A DNA stretch of 64,000 nucleotides, taken from assembly GCF_027571385.1 (NCBI RefSeq), contig NZ_CP085636.1:4822501-4886500 (forward strand), given 5' to 3'. This DNA is from Shewanella sp. MTB7 (GTDB taxonomy: Bacteria > Pseudomonadota > Gammaproteobacteria > Enterobacterales > Shewanellaceae). Positions 29,825 to 38,897 of the stretch are shown piece by piece. A program made the translations under genes and the position numbers. Numbering within the stretch: the stretch's first letter is position 1; the number at the start of each line of letters is the position of its first letter. The notes below the pieces were generated by a model, which was not told the origin of the DNA, did no database searches, and was given only the letters and a program-made list of their open reading frames with translations.

Positions 29825-30061
29825 TTATTTCTTAAGCAAAAAACGCAGTATCACACCTTGCTGACTAACGTCCAGCACTTCATAACCGTGGCTTCTTGCA
29901 TCATTAGGGATATTATTGATTGATTGCGAGCAATCGGTGATCACCTCTAACACTTCACCTGGTTTTAGTGATGCCATCGCTTCAAGCGTAGCAACCGCAG
30001 GATAAGGGCAAGGCTCCCCATAAATCTCTAAATTGTAATCAGGCTCGATAGATCCTGTCAT
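29825..30061 (-). CDS. yedF: TusA/YedF-like sulfurtransferase
   Basis: This 78-aa TusA-family (SirA-like) protein has the hallmark CPYP motif near residue 17, whose cysteine carries persulfide or selenide, and the family ending QGVILRFLLKK. It lies 64 bp downstream of a YeeE/YedE-type membrane protein on the same strand, the same pairing as E. coli yedE-yedF. Such pairs are linked to sulfur or selenium handling; YedF in selenium-utilising bacteria is one case. Which element applies here is not shown. Confidence 0.88.
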   Translation of the reverse strand: MTGSIEPDYNLEIYGEPCPYPAVATLEAMASLKPGEVLEVITDCSQSINNIPNDARSHGYEVLDVSQQGVILRFLLKK

Positions 30062-30125
30062 ACTCTGCTCCTCAGCAAAAATAAGCTCAAGTCACCTTGA
30101 GCCCTATATAAAGTTAATCAATTTG

Positions 30126-31337
30126 TTAACGAATATCAGCGGCAGCTATCTCTTTCACCTTATTCTGCTTTTTGAAAAAATGGCGTTCCCACAATAAAAT
30201 CAGCACAAACGACAAGCCAAGCAATAGGTAAGTCACCCCCAGAGCCCCTAATGGCCCGAACACATCTAATAAGTTCACCTTATCCCAACTCGTTGCCAAA
30301 GGTTCCGCGAGTTCGTCCCAGTAATAAGCCAAAATGGTTGCGCCAACAATATTCCCTAAACCCACCCACCAAAAATGAACTTGGCCCTCTAATGCACGGT
30401 ACATCCAACCCGTTTCACAACCACCAGCAATCACAATGCCGATGCCAAACAGCAAGCCACCAATCACGACATTGGGACCCGCCCAAAGGGTCTTTGGCGT
30501 CATACCTAGCTGCACATAGCTATAAATGCCGATAACACTGACCGCCATGCCTAAGATAATGGCTTTAGCCATATGGGTCCGGCCAGTGATCCACATGTCT
30601 CTGAAGGCTGAGGTAAAACAGATCTGAGCTCGTTCAATCAACAAACCAAAAATAATACCCATAAACATAGCCATACCTAGCTTTGTAGAACGACTCATCA
30701 TATAGAATGAGCCCGATATCATCACTGCAAATACCACCCAGCCCAGACGAAAACGGTGCTGTACTTGATGAATATTAACTTTCGTCACTTTTTTCAAGCC
30801 TCCGGGTTTAACCCTTGCGCTTGAGCGGAAAAAAGGTAATAAGGTGATCTTTGCCCCAATATAAGTACCCGCGGCAGCTGTAAAGGCAAAGATCCATGCA
30901 TGCAAGGTAAATTGTGGAATGCCGGTAAAGAAGGCGGCGAGATTACACCCCATTGCCATACGAGCACCAAAACCAGCAATGATGCCGCCAATCAGTGCCT
31001 GTGCAATACGCTTCTTACTACTGGGCATCCGTAGCTTCATGTTGTTCGCCCACAACACTGCAGCTAAACAGCCACCAAACATACCAATAATCATTACGCC
31101 GCCGACACGATCCAGCGGTGTACCTTGCAAGCCGATAATTTTAAAATATTCCCATGTTTCAGGTTCCGCTCCGAACCACTGTAATACATGTCCGCCCCAT
31201 CGCGTAAACTCCCCAGTCACGGCCCAAAGCGAGCCCGTTAAACCAAAAAAATAAGTAGACAAAATCCCTGCGGCAATCACGGCAGCAAAAGGCGACCAGA
31301 ACTTAATAAAAAACTGATTTTTAAACGTTAACCACAT
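30126..31337 (-). CDS. yedE: YeeE/YedE family inner-membrane transporter
   Basis: From the ATG at 31337 the product is 403 aa with about 9-11 membrane helices. The two half-repeats each carry the family's conserved cysteine-glycine motif: GARMAMGCNLAAFF near residue 130 and GIVIAGGCETGWMYR near 310. In the thiosulfate transporter YeeE/TsuA these cysteines pass the substrate along the pore. A TTG five codons upstream is possible. Partner of the YedF-like gene downstream, so likely an importer of thiosulfate or a selenium compound that hands sulfur or selenium to YedF. Confidence 0.87.
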   Translation of the reverse strand: MWLTFKNQFFIKFWSPFAAVIAAGILSTYFFGLTGSLWAVTGEFTRWGGHVLQWFGAEPETWEYFKIIGLQGTPLDRVGGVMIIGMFGGCLAAVLWANNMKLRMPSSKKRIAQALIGGIIAGFGARMAMGCNLAAFFTGIPQFTLHAWIFAFTAAAGTYIGAKITLLPFFRSSARVKPGGLKKVTKVNIHQVQHRFRLGWVVFAVMISGSFYMMSRSTKLGMAMFMGIIFGLLIERAQICFTSAFRDMWITGRTHMAKAIILGMAVSVIGIYSYVQLGMTPKTLWAGPNVVIGGLLFGIGIVIAGGCETGWMYRALEGQVHFWWVGLGNIVGATILAYYWDELAEPLATSWDKVNLLDVFGPLGALGVTYLLLGLSFVLILLWERHFFKKQNKVKEIAAADIR

Positions 31338-31677
31338 ATTTAAAATCACCAAAAATTATTTACAATTAAAAACTAGCTCGACTGGTTAATAACAAGGCCG
31401 AAGAACGAGTCTGATTATTGGAATATATATGACTAATTAATTAATCTAACGTGACGTCATACATGTTTGAGACCGGAGATAATATCACCTTCTACAGACA
31501 ATATTTCTGCTGCATTTGTGGCCTCCGTCAAATTAAATGCATTAAGAAATCAGTGGTTAAAGATAAGTTGAAAAAATATAAATAATCACTGCCAAAAACA
31601 GAACAAAGCTCACATTTCATGCTAATCTTGCAATACAAACAACATTCTAAATAACTAAGACATTATAAAGGTCACTA
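31338..31677. other. divergent regulatory region yedE / maeA
   Basis: This is 340 bp of A/T-rich sequence between the divergent yedE and maeA genes. A GACTAATTAATTAATC stretch near 31430-31447 resembles the ArcA direct-repeat consensus. TTTGTGGCCTCCGTCAAATT near 31516 is a poor CRP-like dyad. Neither is strong enough to call as a site. Confidence 0.35.
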
Positions 31678-33366
31678 ATGGACGATCATAAACGCCCGCT
31701 CTACCTTCCATTCGCTGGTCCCGCAATTCTCGAAGCTCCCCTCATTAACAAGGGCAGTGCATTTACCGATGAAGAGCGTATATTTTTTAACCTCGAAGGC
31801 CTGCTTCCCCATGTGATTGAAACCATCGAAGAGCAAGCATCTCGTGCCTATGACCAATACACCAACTTTACTAATGATCTCGACAAACATATCTACCTGA
31901 GAAACATTCAAGATACTAACGAGACCCTCTACTACCGATTAGTGCAGAATCACATTACCGAGATGATGCCTATCATCTACACTCCTACAGTAGGTATGGC
32001 GTGTGAACGTTTCTCGAAAAACTACCGCCGTAATCGTGGTCTGTTTATCTCCTATCCCCATAAAGATCGTATCGAAGATATCCTCAATAACTCGACTCGT
32101 CAGAAGGTCAAAATCATTGTGGTCACCGACGGCGAGCGTATTTTAGGTCTTGGCGATCAAGGTATTGGCGGCATGGGGATCCCAATAGGTAAACTCTCTC
32201 TTTATACTAGTTGTGGTGGGATCAGCCCGGCATACACCCTACCGATCACATTAGATGTCGGCACAGATAACCCACATCTACTCGAAGACCCCATGTATAT
32301 GGGCTGGCGTAACCAGCGCATAGGTGGCGACGAGTACAAGGAATTTGTCGAAGCCTTTATGCAGGCTGTAAGTCGTCGTTGGCCCGATGCTCTTATTCAG
32401 TTCGAAGATTTCGCCCAAAAAAATGCGATGCCGCTGCTTGAACGCTACAAAGATCAATATTGCTGCTTTAACGATGATATTCAAGGTACCGCCGCTGTCA
32501 CAGTTGGCTCTCTACTTGCCGCCTGTAAGGCTGCAAAAAGTCAGCTTTGTGAGCAACGCATTGCCTTCCTCGGCGCAGGTTCCGCAGGTTGTGGTATTGC
32601 AGAAGCTATCGTTGCACAAATGGTGTCTGAAGGTATTAATGAAGCTCAGGCACGCAGCCAAGTGTTTATGGTTGACCGTTGGGGACTGCTACAAGACAGC
32701 ATGCCTAACCTGTTAAACTTTCAACAGAAGCTGGCTCAAAAAGCTGAAATGGTTAAGGGATGGACAATCGAGAACGGCAATGTCAGTCTGCTCGATGTGA
32801 TGAATAATGCTAAGCCTACCGTACTAATCGGTGTCTCTGGCGCACCAGGGCTGTTTAGCGAAGCGATCATCAAGGCGATGCATAAACACTGCCCTCACCC
32901 TATTGTCTTCCCACTATCGAATCCAACCAGCCGTGTAGAAGCTACGCCAAAAGATGTGCTGCACTGGACCAATGGTCAAGCCCTCGTTGCTACAGGTAGC
33001 CCATTCGAGCCCGTCGTGCTTAACGGTGATACCTTCGAAATAGCCCAATGTAACAACAGCTATATTTTCCCCGGTATCGGCCTTGGCGTACTCTCTGCTG
33101 GCGCAAAACGTGTCAGTGATGAAATGCTAAGGGCATCGAGCCGCGCCCTAGCAGAATGTTCACCATTAGCAATAAACGGTGAAGGTCCTCTGTTACCGCC
33201 ACTTGAAGAGATCCATAAGGTCAGCAAGCATATCGCCTTCGCTGTTGCCAAGGTTGCGGTAAAACAGGGACATGCTCTCCCCTGTACCGATGAACTACTT
33301 GAGCAATCAATCGAAAACAACTTCTGGACAGCAGAGTATCGACGTTACAAGAGAACCTCTTTCTAA
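31678..33366 (+). CDS. maeA: NAD-dependent malic enzyme (SfcA/MaeA)
   Basis: This 562-aa enzyme oxidatively decarboxylates L-malate to pyruvate with NAD+. The malic enzyme signature ([14 protein letters not shown]) is near residue 105, the catalytic tyrosine segment [10 protein letters not shown] near 95, and the metal-binding FEDFAQKNA near 245. The Rossmann motif [15 protein letters not shown] is near 298. Length agrees with E. coli MaeA (565 aa). Monocistronic; after its stop come a GTTTCGA array and a terminator. Confidence 0.96.
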   Translation: MDDHKRPLYLPFAGPAILEAPLINKGSAFTDEERIFFNLEGLLPHVIETIEEQASRAYDQYTNFTNDLDKHIYLRNIQDTNETLYYRLVQNHITEMMPIIYTPTVGMACERFSKNYRRNRGLFISYPHKDRIEDILNNSTRQKVKIIVVTDGERILGLGDQGIGGMGIPIGKLSLYTSCGGISPAYTLPITLDVGTDNPHLLEDPMYMGWRNQRIGGDEYKEFVEAFMQAVSRRWPDALIQFEDFAQKNAMPLLERYKDQYCCFNDDIQGTAAVTVGSLLAACKAAKSQLCEQRIAFLGAGSAGCGIAEAIVAQMVSEGINEAQARSQVFMVDRWGLLQDSMPNLLNFQQKLAQKAEMVKGWTIENGNVSLLDVMNNAKPTVLIGVSGAPGLFSEAIIKAMHKHCPHPIVFPLSNPTSRVEATPKDVLHWTNGQALVATGSPFEPVVLNGDTFEIAQCNNSYIFPGIGLGVLSAGAKRVSDEMLRASSRALAECSPLAINGEGPLLPPLEEIHKVSKHIAFAVAKVAVKQGHALPCTDELLEQSIENNFWTAEYRRYKRTSF

Positions 33367-33378
33367 CAATTAGGATCA

Positions 33379-33420
33379 GTTTCGAGTTTCGAGTTTCGAG
33401 TTTCGAGTTTCGAGTTTCGA
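33379..33420. repeat. heptanucleotide tandem repeat, 6 x GTTTCGA
   Basis: Six perfect copies of GTTTCGA begin 12 bp after the maeA stop and end 10 bp before the maeA terminator. Same unit as at 22832-22866, 10.5 kb away. Confidence 0.97.
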
Positions 33421-33430
33421 AAAATCATAG

Positions 33431-33460
33431 AGCTACCACTTAATACTGGTAGCTTTTTTT
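33431..33460 (+). terminator. intrinsic terminator of maeA
   Basis: An 8-bp stem (AGCTACCA / TGGTAGCT) with an 8-nt loop is followed by a run of Ts. Confidence 0.85.
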
Positions 33461-33643
33461 CGCCTTCAAATGCAAACTGCTGCCATTTACAAATCCCAGT
33501 TCAACATCCGTGCGTCTCGACACTGCATGCAACAAAATCATTCAATAAACACATAGCAAATTTGATACAGAACAATGAATATTTCCTGAATTGGGATAGA
33601 TTTGAACAAGGCTATAGCTCTCTATCTAAACCAAGGACTGAAC

Positions 33644-35140
33644 ATGATATACACTAAACCTTGTTATAAAAAACAGTATGAAAACTTTATTAATGGTGAG
33701 TGGCTTGCACCTTTAAGTGGTGAGTACACAGATAATATTTCGCCCGTTGATGGTGAAGTGTTAACTCGGGTCCCACGTTCGAACGAGGCCGATGTCGATG
33801 CTGCTGTCGCAGCTGGAGTCGCTGCATTCGCCTTATACAAGCACAGTACAGTCATTGAACGCTCGACTATGCTCAATAAGATAGCCGATGCCATCGAGCT
33901 AAGACTAGAAGATCTGGCCATCGCTGAAACCTTAGATAATGGCAAAGCAGTTAGAGAAACACTCAACGCCGATATCCCGCTGGTCGTGGATCATTTCAGA
34001 TACTTCGCCTCGGTTATCCGCGGTGAAAGCGGTACAGTATGTGACTTAGATGAAAATACCGTCTCACAAGAAATTCATGAACCATTAGGGGTCGTGGCTC
34101 AGATTATCCCATGGAACTTTCCTCTATTGATGGCAGCCTGGAAAATCGCCCCCGCACTCGCAGCGGGAAATGCTGTGGTACTAAAACCTGCAAGTAGTAC
34201 ACCTATGTCCATCTTGCTTTTGATGGAAGCCATTCAAGATGTGTTGCCTAAAGGACTCATCAACATTATCAACGGTTCTGGTGCCAAAATAGGCAAGCAT
34301 CTGTCAACTCATCCAGATATTAAAAAGATCGGCTTTACTGGTGAAACCACCACAGGTCAGTTGATCATGCAATATGCTACGGTCAACATCATCCCATCGA
34401 CCTTAGAGCTCGGTGGCAAGTCACCAAATATCTTCTTTGAATCCATCATGGATAAAGACGATGCCTTCTTCAATAAAGCGATTGAAGGCTTGGTATTGTT
34501 CGCCTTCAACTCAGGAGAGGTGTGTACTTGTCCATCACGCGCCTTGATTCAAGAGTCTATCTATGAGCCCTTCATGAAGCGAGTGCTGGCGCGCATCGAA
34601 GCTATCACTATGGAAAATCCATTAGATCCCACAACGATGATGGGAGCCCAGTGCTCTAATAGTCAAAAGGATAAGATCCTGTCGTATATTCACATCGGCA
34701 AAGAGGAGGGCGCCGAGCTATTAATCGGTGGTGAGGCCTACGATAATAAGACCTACCCAAATGGGTATTATATTAAGCCTACCGTGTTTAAAGGACACAA
34801 CAAGATGCGGATTTTCCAAGAGGAGGTTTTTGGCCCTGTGTTAGCGGTGACCACATTTAAGGATGAAGATGAGGCTCTCGAGATAGCCAATGACACTATC
34901 TATGGTCTAGGTTCCGGTGTCTGGTCTCGTGATACCCATCAAATTCATAAGATGAGTCGAGGCATCGAAGCGGGCCGCGTCTGGGTCAATTGCTATCACA
35001 TGTATCCGTCACATGCATCATTCGGGGGATATAAAAAATCTGGCATAGGCCGTGAAACCCATATGATGATGTTAAATGCCTACCGCCACACTAAGAATAT
35101 CTTAACCTCACACAGCAAGGATGCCATGGGCTTCTTTTAA
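33644..35140 (+). CDS. aldB: aldehyde dehydrogenase AldB
   Basis: From the ATG at 33644 (AAGGA 8 bp upstream) the product is 498 aa and aligns along its length with E. coli AldB, an NADP-dependent aldehyde dehydrogenase acting on acetaldehyde and similar compounds. The catalytic glutamate segment TLELGGKSPN is near residue 251. The catalytic cysteine segment NSGEVCTCPSRAL is near 287, with the AldB-type double cysteine. The family's C-terminal FGGYKKSGIGRETH is also present. An upstream TTG at 33602 lacks a good ribosome-binding site. Monocistronic. Confidence 0.93.
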   Translation: MIYTKPCYKKQYENFINGEWLAPLSGEYTDNISPVDGEVLTRVPRSNEADVDAAVAAGVAAFALYKHSTVIERSTMLNKIADAIELRLEDLAIAETLDNGKAVRETLNADIPLVVDHFRYFASVIRGESGTVCDLDENTVSQEIHEPLGVVAQIIPWNFPLLMAAWKIAPALAAGNAVVLKPASSTPMSILLLMEAIQDVLPKGLINIINGSGAKIGKHLSTHPDIKKIGFTGETTTGQLIMQYATVNIIPSTLELGGKSPNIFFESIMDKDDAFFNKAIEGLVLFAFNSGEVCTCPSRALIQESIYEPFMKRVLARIEAITMENPLDPTTMMGAQCSNSQKDKILSYIHIGKEEGAELLIGGEAYDNKTYPNGYYIKPTVFKGHNKMRIFQEEVFGPVLAVTTFKDEDEALEIANDTIYGLGSGVWSRDTHQIHKMSRGIEAGRVWVNCYHMYPSHASFGGYKKSGIGRETHMMMLNAYRHTKNILTSHSKDAMGFF

Positions 35141-35699
35141 GCCGATAACTTTTTAGCCACATGAAAATAGTGTGTTAGTTAACCGGCTAACACACTACAT
35201 AAGAAGTCATAGTCAATTAGAGCCTAATAAAAGTAAGAAATCGAAGAGATACTTATGTGATAGCCTGCTTACTGCGTTTTGAATTCCCGCTGAACGATCA
35301 GACATTTAATAGGATGAGTATTACATCGCAAAGGTATAACTGAGATGTCACTATCTAAAAAACAATCAACACATACGATTAGCTTTTATAACACATATTG
35401 AATTGTAACATTATACTTACCCTTGAAAAGTATGGGAAATAATGTTCTTTAATACTAAATAACAGTTCTATTATATTTTATAACCAATATGATACTTTTA
35501 AACCAATTAAAGGCTAAGAAACACATTTACACCCACCATTAAACAATAATAAAATTAATTTCAAAATGCTGATAATAAACAAATAAATTACAATAAGGTG
35601 CATTTTAGTTACTTTGACCTAGATCAATACATTGCAACCGTGAAACAACTTGAATTATATTACGCAAGTTATCATTTAGGCAGTATCAAAGGAAACACC
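35141..35699. other. long A/T-rich region upstream of the chitin-oxidase gene
   Basis: About 560 bp, markedly A/T-rich, between aldB and the LPMO start. It holds the stem-loop at 35168-35197 and a motif TTCCCGCTGAA near 35285 that also occurs near 29173. No ORF with support is present except the in-frame extension of the LPMO from a GTG at 35598, which lacks signal-peptide logic. Confidence 0.5.
35168..35197. terminator. stem-loop after aldB, no U tract
   Basis: A perfect 11-bp inverted repeat (TAGTGTGTTAG / CTAACACACTA) with an 8-nt loop lies 28 bp after the aldB stop. It lacks a T run, so it may be a weak terminator, an mRNA 3' stabiliser or an operator. Confidence 0.5.
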
Positions 35700-37100
35700 T
35701 TGTCGAGATTAAATCGTATTAGTAAAGCATTAAGCTTATTAGCATGTGCCACCATTTCACACACAGTATCGGCCCATGGTTGGGTTGAATTCCCTGCGGC
35801 CAGACAAGTTATTTGTTATAACGATGGGGGTTATTGGTCTGTAGATGGCCAAGATATTCCTAATGCGGCCTGTAAAGCAGCATTTGATCAGTCTGGTACT
35901 TACCCATTTATTCAAAAAAATGAATTTGCAGCATTAACTAAAAACTATCACGATATGGAAGCGGTTAAACGCCAAGTCCCCGATGGTCAGTTATGTTCTG
36001 CAGGTAATCAACCTAAAGCAGGCATGAGTATTGCTTCACCTCAATGGCAGAAAACCAAGGTAAAGTTAGACAACAATGGTCAAATTGAGATGGTATTTAA
36101 TGCTACTGCGCCACATAACCCATCGTTTTGGCAATTCTATATAACCAAGCCAGGTTATGATCATAATGAAGCATTAACTTGGGATGATCTTGAGTTAGTC
36201 GATACCGCTGGCAATGCCGCGGTTGATAGTGATCGTAAGTATCGAATTAAAGTAACCTTACCAAATGATCGCACTAATGATGCGATTCTATATACCCGTT
36301 GGCAGCGTGACGATGCTGCTGGTGAAGGTTTCTACAATTGCAGTGATATCAGTTTTAGTACTGATGGTGAAAGCGGTGGCGGTGGCGGAGAGATCCCCGA
36401 CCCAGATAAGCCCTATTTAACGGCATTAGGCTATTACATTCCAGTGGGCTACCCAACACCTGATGAAGGTGATTATATGAGCTTTCGCGGTTTTAACGAC
36501 CAAGGTCATGAAATACTTGAAGAGCGCTTATTGATCACTGCTGATAACCGCTACAGCTGGCAAGAACAACTCGGTATGCAAGTATCAGATAAACATAAGC
36601 CGGATTGGTTTATTGGTATCTGGCATGCTGAAATGGCGCATTATATGTATGACCGTAATAACGTTCATGCAAACCAAGTGTTATCTAAGCAGGCAAATGC
36701 ATCATTTGTGCTCTCCATTATTGAAGCAGAAGTGCCACCGGTAGAACCGCCAGTTGAACCAGAAGTACCAGCAGGTCACTGGGATAAAGCGGCTACTTAT
36801 ATAGAAAGTAATGTAGTTAGCCATAAGGATAAAAAATGGCATGCTCATTGGTGGACTAAAGGTGATGAGCCTGGTACCACTGGCGAGTGGGGGGTATGGC
36901 GTGAAATTGCAGGTACGGTTGATCCAGAACCTGAATTACCAGAGCCACCAGTTACAGGCCAAGTATGGAACCCAACAGTGGAATATAGTGAGCATGATGT
37001 GGTCATGCATAATAATCAAAACTGGCGTGCTCATTGGTGGACCAAAGGTGATGAGCCTGGTACCACTGGGGAATGGGGAGTGTGGCGCTTAGTTGATTAA
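35700..37100 (+). CDS. AA10 lytic polysaccharide monooxygenase with two chitin-binding modules
   Basis: LPMOs oxidatively cleave crystalline chitin. The best start is a TTG at 35700 (AAGGA 6 bp upstream), giving a 25-residue signal peptide whose cleavage after VSA exposes HGWVEF. The N-terminal histidine of the copper 'histidine brace' requires this. The second brace histidine is in TAPHNPSFWQF near residue 143. Then come a Gly/Pro linker (SGGGGEIPDPDKP), a middle domain of unknown type (about 240-345), and two tandem CBM5/12-like modules ending HWWTKGDEPGTTGEWGVWR. The two modules are nearly identical in DNA over 58 bp. The middle domain was not identified. Confidence 0.9.
   Translation: MSRLNRISKALSLLACATISHTVSAHGWVEFPAARQVICYNDGGYWSVDGQDIPNAACKAAFDQSGTYPFIQKNEFAALTKNYHDMEAVKRQVPDGQLCSAGNQPKAGMSIASPQWQKTKVKLDNNGQIEMVFNATAPHNPSFWQFYITKPGYDHNEALTWDDLELVDTAGNAAVDSDRKYRIKVTLPNDRTNDAILYTRWQRDDAAGEGFYNCSDISFSTDGESGGGGGEIPDPDKPYLTALGYYIPVGYPTPDEGDYMSFRGFNDQGHEILEERLLITADNRYSWQEQLGMQVSDKHKPDWFIGIWHAEMAHYMYDRNNVHANQVLSKQANASFVLSIIEAEVPPVEPPVEPEVPAGHWDKAATYIESNVVSHKDKKWHAHWWTKGDEPGTTGEWGVWREIAGTVDPEPELPEPPVTGQVWNPTVEYSEHDVVMHNNQNWRAHWWTKGDEPGTTGEWGVWRLVD
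36843..37086 (+). repeat. direct repeat of the chitin-binding module (58-bp units)
   Basis: Units 36843-36900 and 37029-37086 match at 53 of 58 positions and are 186 bp apart. They encode the HWWTKGDEPGTTGEWGVW core of the two binding modules. The high DNA identity points to a recent internal duplication or gene conversion. Confidence 0.9.
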
Positions 37101-37112
37101 TAATAAATGAAC

Positions 37113-37146
37113 ATAGGCTGCTGGTAAATCAGTAGCCTATTTTTTG
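37113..37146 (+). terminator. intrinsic terminator of the LPMO gene
   Basis: The stem pairs ATAGGCTGCTG with CAGTAGCCTAT around GTAAAT, with one mismatch, followed by TTTTTTG. Confidence 0.88.
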
Positions 37147-37187
37147 TCTGTAACAGAGCAAAAGCAAAAAAGATTGTTAATGAACCG

Positions 37188-38678
37188 CTATACTTTTTTA
37201 CCCTCCCGCAGTTTCATCAATAACATTGCAACAACTAAAAAAAGCAAAACGATCAGCCAGACTAACCAGGTATTAACTTGTAAATTGATCAGTTGAAAAC
37301 CAATCACAGACGCACTAGCAGCGATTAATGCAAATGGCAGTTGAGTTACCACATGTTGGTATGGATCACAGCCGCTACTGGTCGCACTTAACACACTGGT
37401 ATCTGATATCGGTGAACAATGATCGCCAAACACAGATCCAGCCATCACCGCACTTAATGTCACCAATAATAAACTAGAGTCGAGTGTGTGAGCTATTTGC
37501 GCACCGATCGGTAACATAATGGCAAATGTTCCCCAACTTGAACCTGTACCGAATGCCATCACAGCACAAAGAATGAATAAACCTGCCACCAAAAATTTAG
37601 GCGATAGATATATTTTTGCGAGTCCTGCCAGCATTGAGGCTATCTGTAAATCTTTAATGACCTGCCCAATTAACCAGGTAAACACCAAAATAGCCATGGC
37701 AAATAACATCGATTTAATCCCATGGCATAAGTCTATCAATAGTTGCAGACAAGTTCGTCCTGAACGCCAAAATAACCAACAGGATAATGCTAATGATAAT
37801 AAACAAGCATTACGCATTGCCGCGCCAATATCAGCCTTAGCTAACCACTGGATGACACTATGACTCGTTGAAGCTTGGGCACCAGAGATTAACGTGAGTA
37901 ACATAGATAGAATCAACAAACTCAACATAGGCAAGGCTAACAACCAAGGATCACCAACTGCTTTGGTCGTTGCCTCTGGTTCTATTGAGGCGACTGTATC
38001 AAGCTTAAAACCGACCCCAGACCATGCAACCCATATCGCTAGTAACAACACCGCAACGGCATAGAAGTTTAGTTGAGCAATTTCAATAAATGCTGATATG
38101 GGGGATTCATTCAATAGGGTTAATCCGGCTAGAATAGCCATAACATACGGCCCCCAACTAGAAAATGGTAACAAAGAACATAACGGCGATGCCGTTGAAT
38201 CAACAAAATAAGCTAGTTGAGTTCGGCTAATACCATAACTAGTTTGTAATGGCCGACATACATGCCCTACCGATAGACAGCTAAAAATACCATCAATAAA
38301 TACCATAAAACCTAATAACACGACCCCTAATCGAGCTTGTCTAGGACTGTGTAATCTTAGCGTCAACCAATCACTAAATTGAGCAACTGCACCACCGCGA
38401 GCAAGTAGTTGCGTTAATGAGCCCAGCAACAACATGGCGATGAGTACGTTTATATGCCATAGCTGCCATTGACCATTGGCATAAAATTGTGATTGGCCAG
38501 TCTTTACAATATAAACTAGCGTTGTCGGAACTGAATATTGCGAAAGAATAAATGCGCCACTAATAACTCCTGCAGCTAATGCCCATAGGGTTTTACGAAA
38601 TGTAAAAGCCATCACTAAGGTAAGAATAATCGGCAGCATCAGTACAACATTGGAACTTGTCACAAATATACATTCCAT
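37188..38678 (-). CDS. NhaC-family Na+/H+ antiporter
   Basis: This 496-aa integral membrane protein has about 12 helices. The NhaC-family motifs are FGTGSSWGTFAIMLPIG near residue 375 and GDHCSPISDTSVLSA near 421; the latter is the family's polar helix-break region. NhaC-type carriers exchange Na+ for protons, or carry amino and organic acids coupled to Na+. The start is not certain: an ATG at codon 14 (MLPIILT) is an alternative. Convergent with the LPMO gene, divergent from the MBL gene. Fits a marine lifestyle. Confidence 0.85.
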   Translation of the reverse strand: MECIFVTSSNVVLMLPIILTLVMAFTFRKTLWALAAGVISGAFILSQYSVPTTLVYIVKTGQSQFYANGQWQLWHINVLIAMLLLGSLTQLLARGGAVAQFSDWLTLRLHSPRQARLGVVLLGFMVFIDGIFSCLSVGHVCRPLQTSYGISRTQLAYFVDSTASPLCSLLPFSSWGPYVMAILAGLTLLNESPISAFIEIAQLNFYAVAVLLLAIWVAWSGVGFKLDTVASIEPEATTKAVGDPWLLALPMLSLLILSMLLTLISGAQASTSHSVIQWLAKADIGAAMRNACLLSLALSCWLFWRSGRTCLQLLIDLCHGIKSMLFAMAILVFTWLIGQVIKDLQIASMLAGLAKIYLSPKFLVAGLFILCAVMAFGTGSSWGTFAIMLPIGAQIAHTLDSSLLLVTLSAVMAGSVFGDHCSPISDTSVLSATSSGCDPYQHVVTQLPFALIAASASVIGFQLINLQVNTWLVWLIVLLFLVVAMLLMKLREGKKV

Positions 38679-38897
38679 TTATAGCAGGACGTTAAGCATA
38701 CCTTTGCAGAACTCAAAAAGGTAAATAAAAAACAATAACATCCGATGCAAGCTTATTTTTTGATCGATACGTCTATCGCGATTCTATAGCAAGATTCGCT
38801 TCAGCTGCAGATATTAGCGAACTTGATGTTAAAACCTACGCCTGTTAATTTGTGGCATTCTTTGAATATTATCTTTGTGAACCGGTGGAGCAACTTG

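Noticed and set aside
31425..31540. ArcA or CRP binding sites between yedE and maeA
   Set aside because: Matches are partial (one CRP half-site is imperfect) and A/T-rich sequence gives such matches by chance.
36841..37092. 83-aa plus-strand ORF within the LPMO gene with internal repeats
   Set aside because: It is a frame shadow of the duplicated CBM DNA; the repeats come from the real coding frame.
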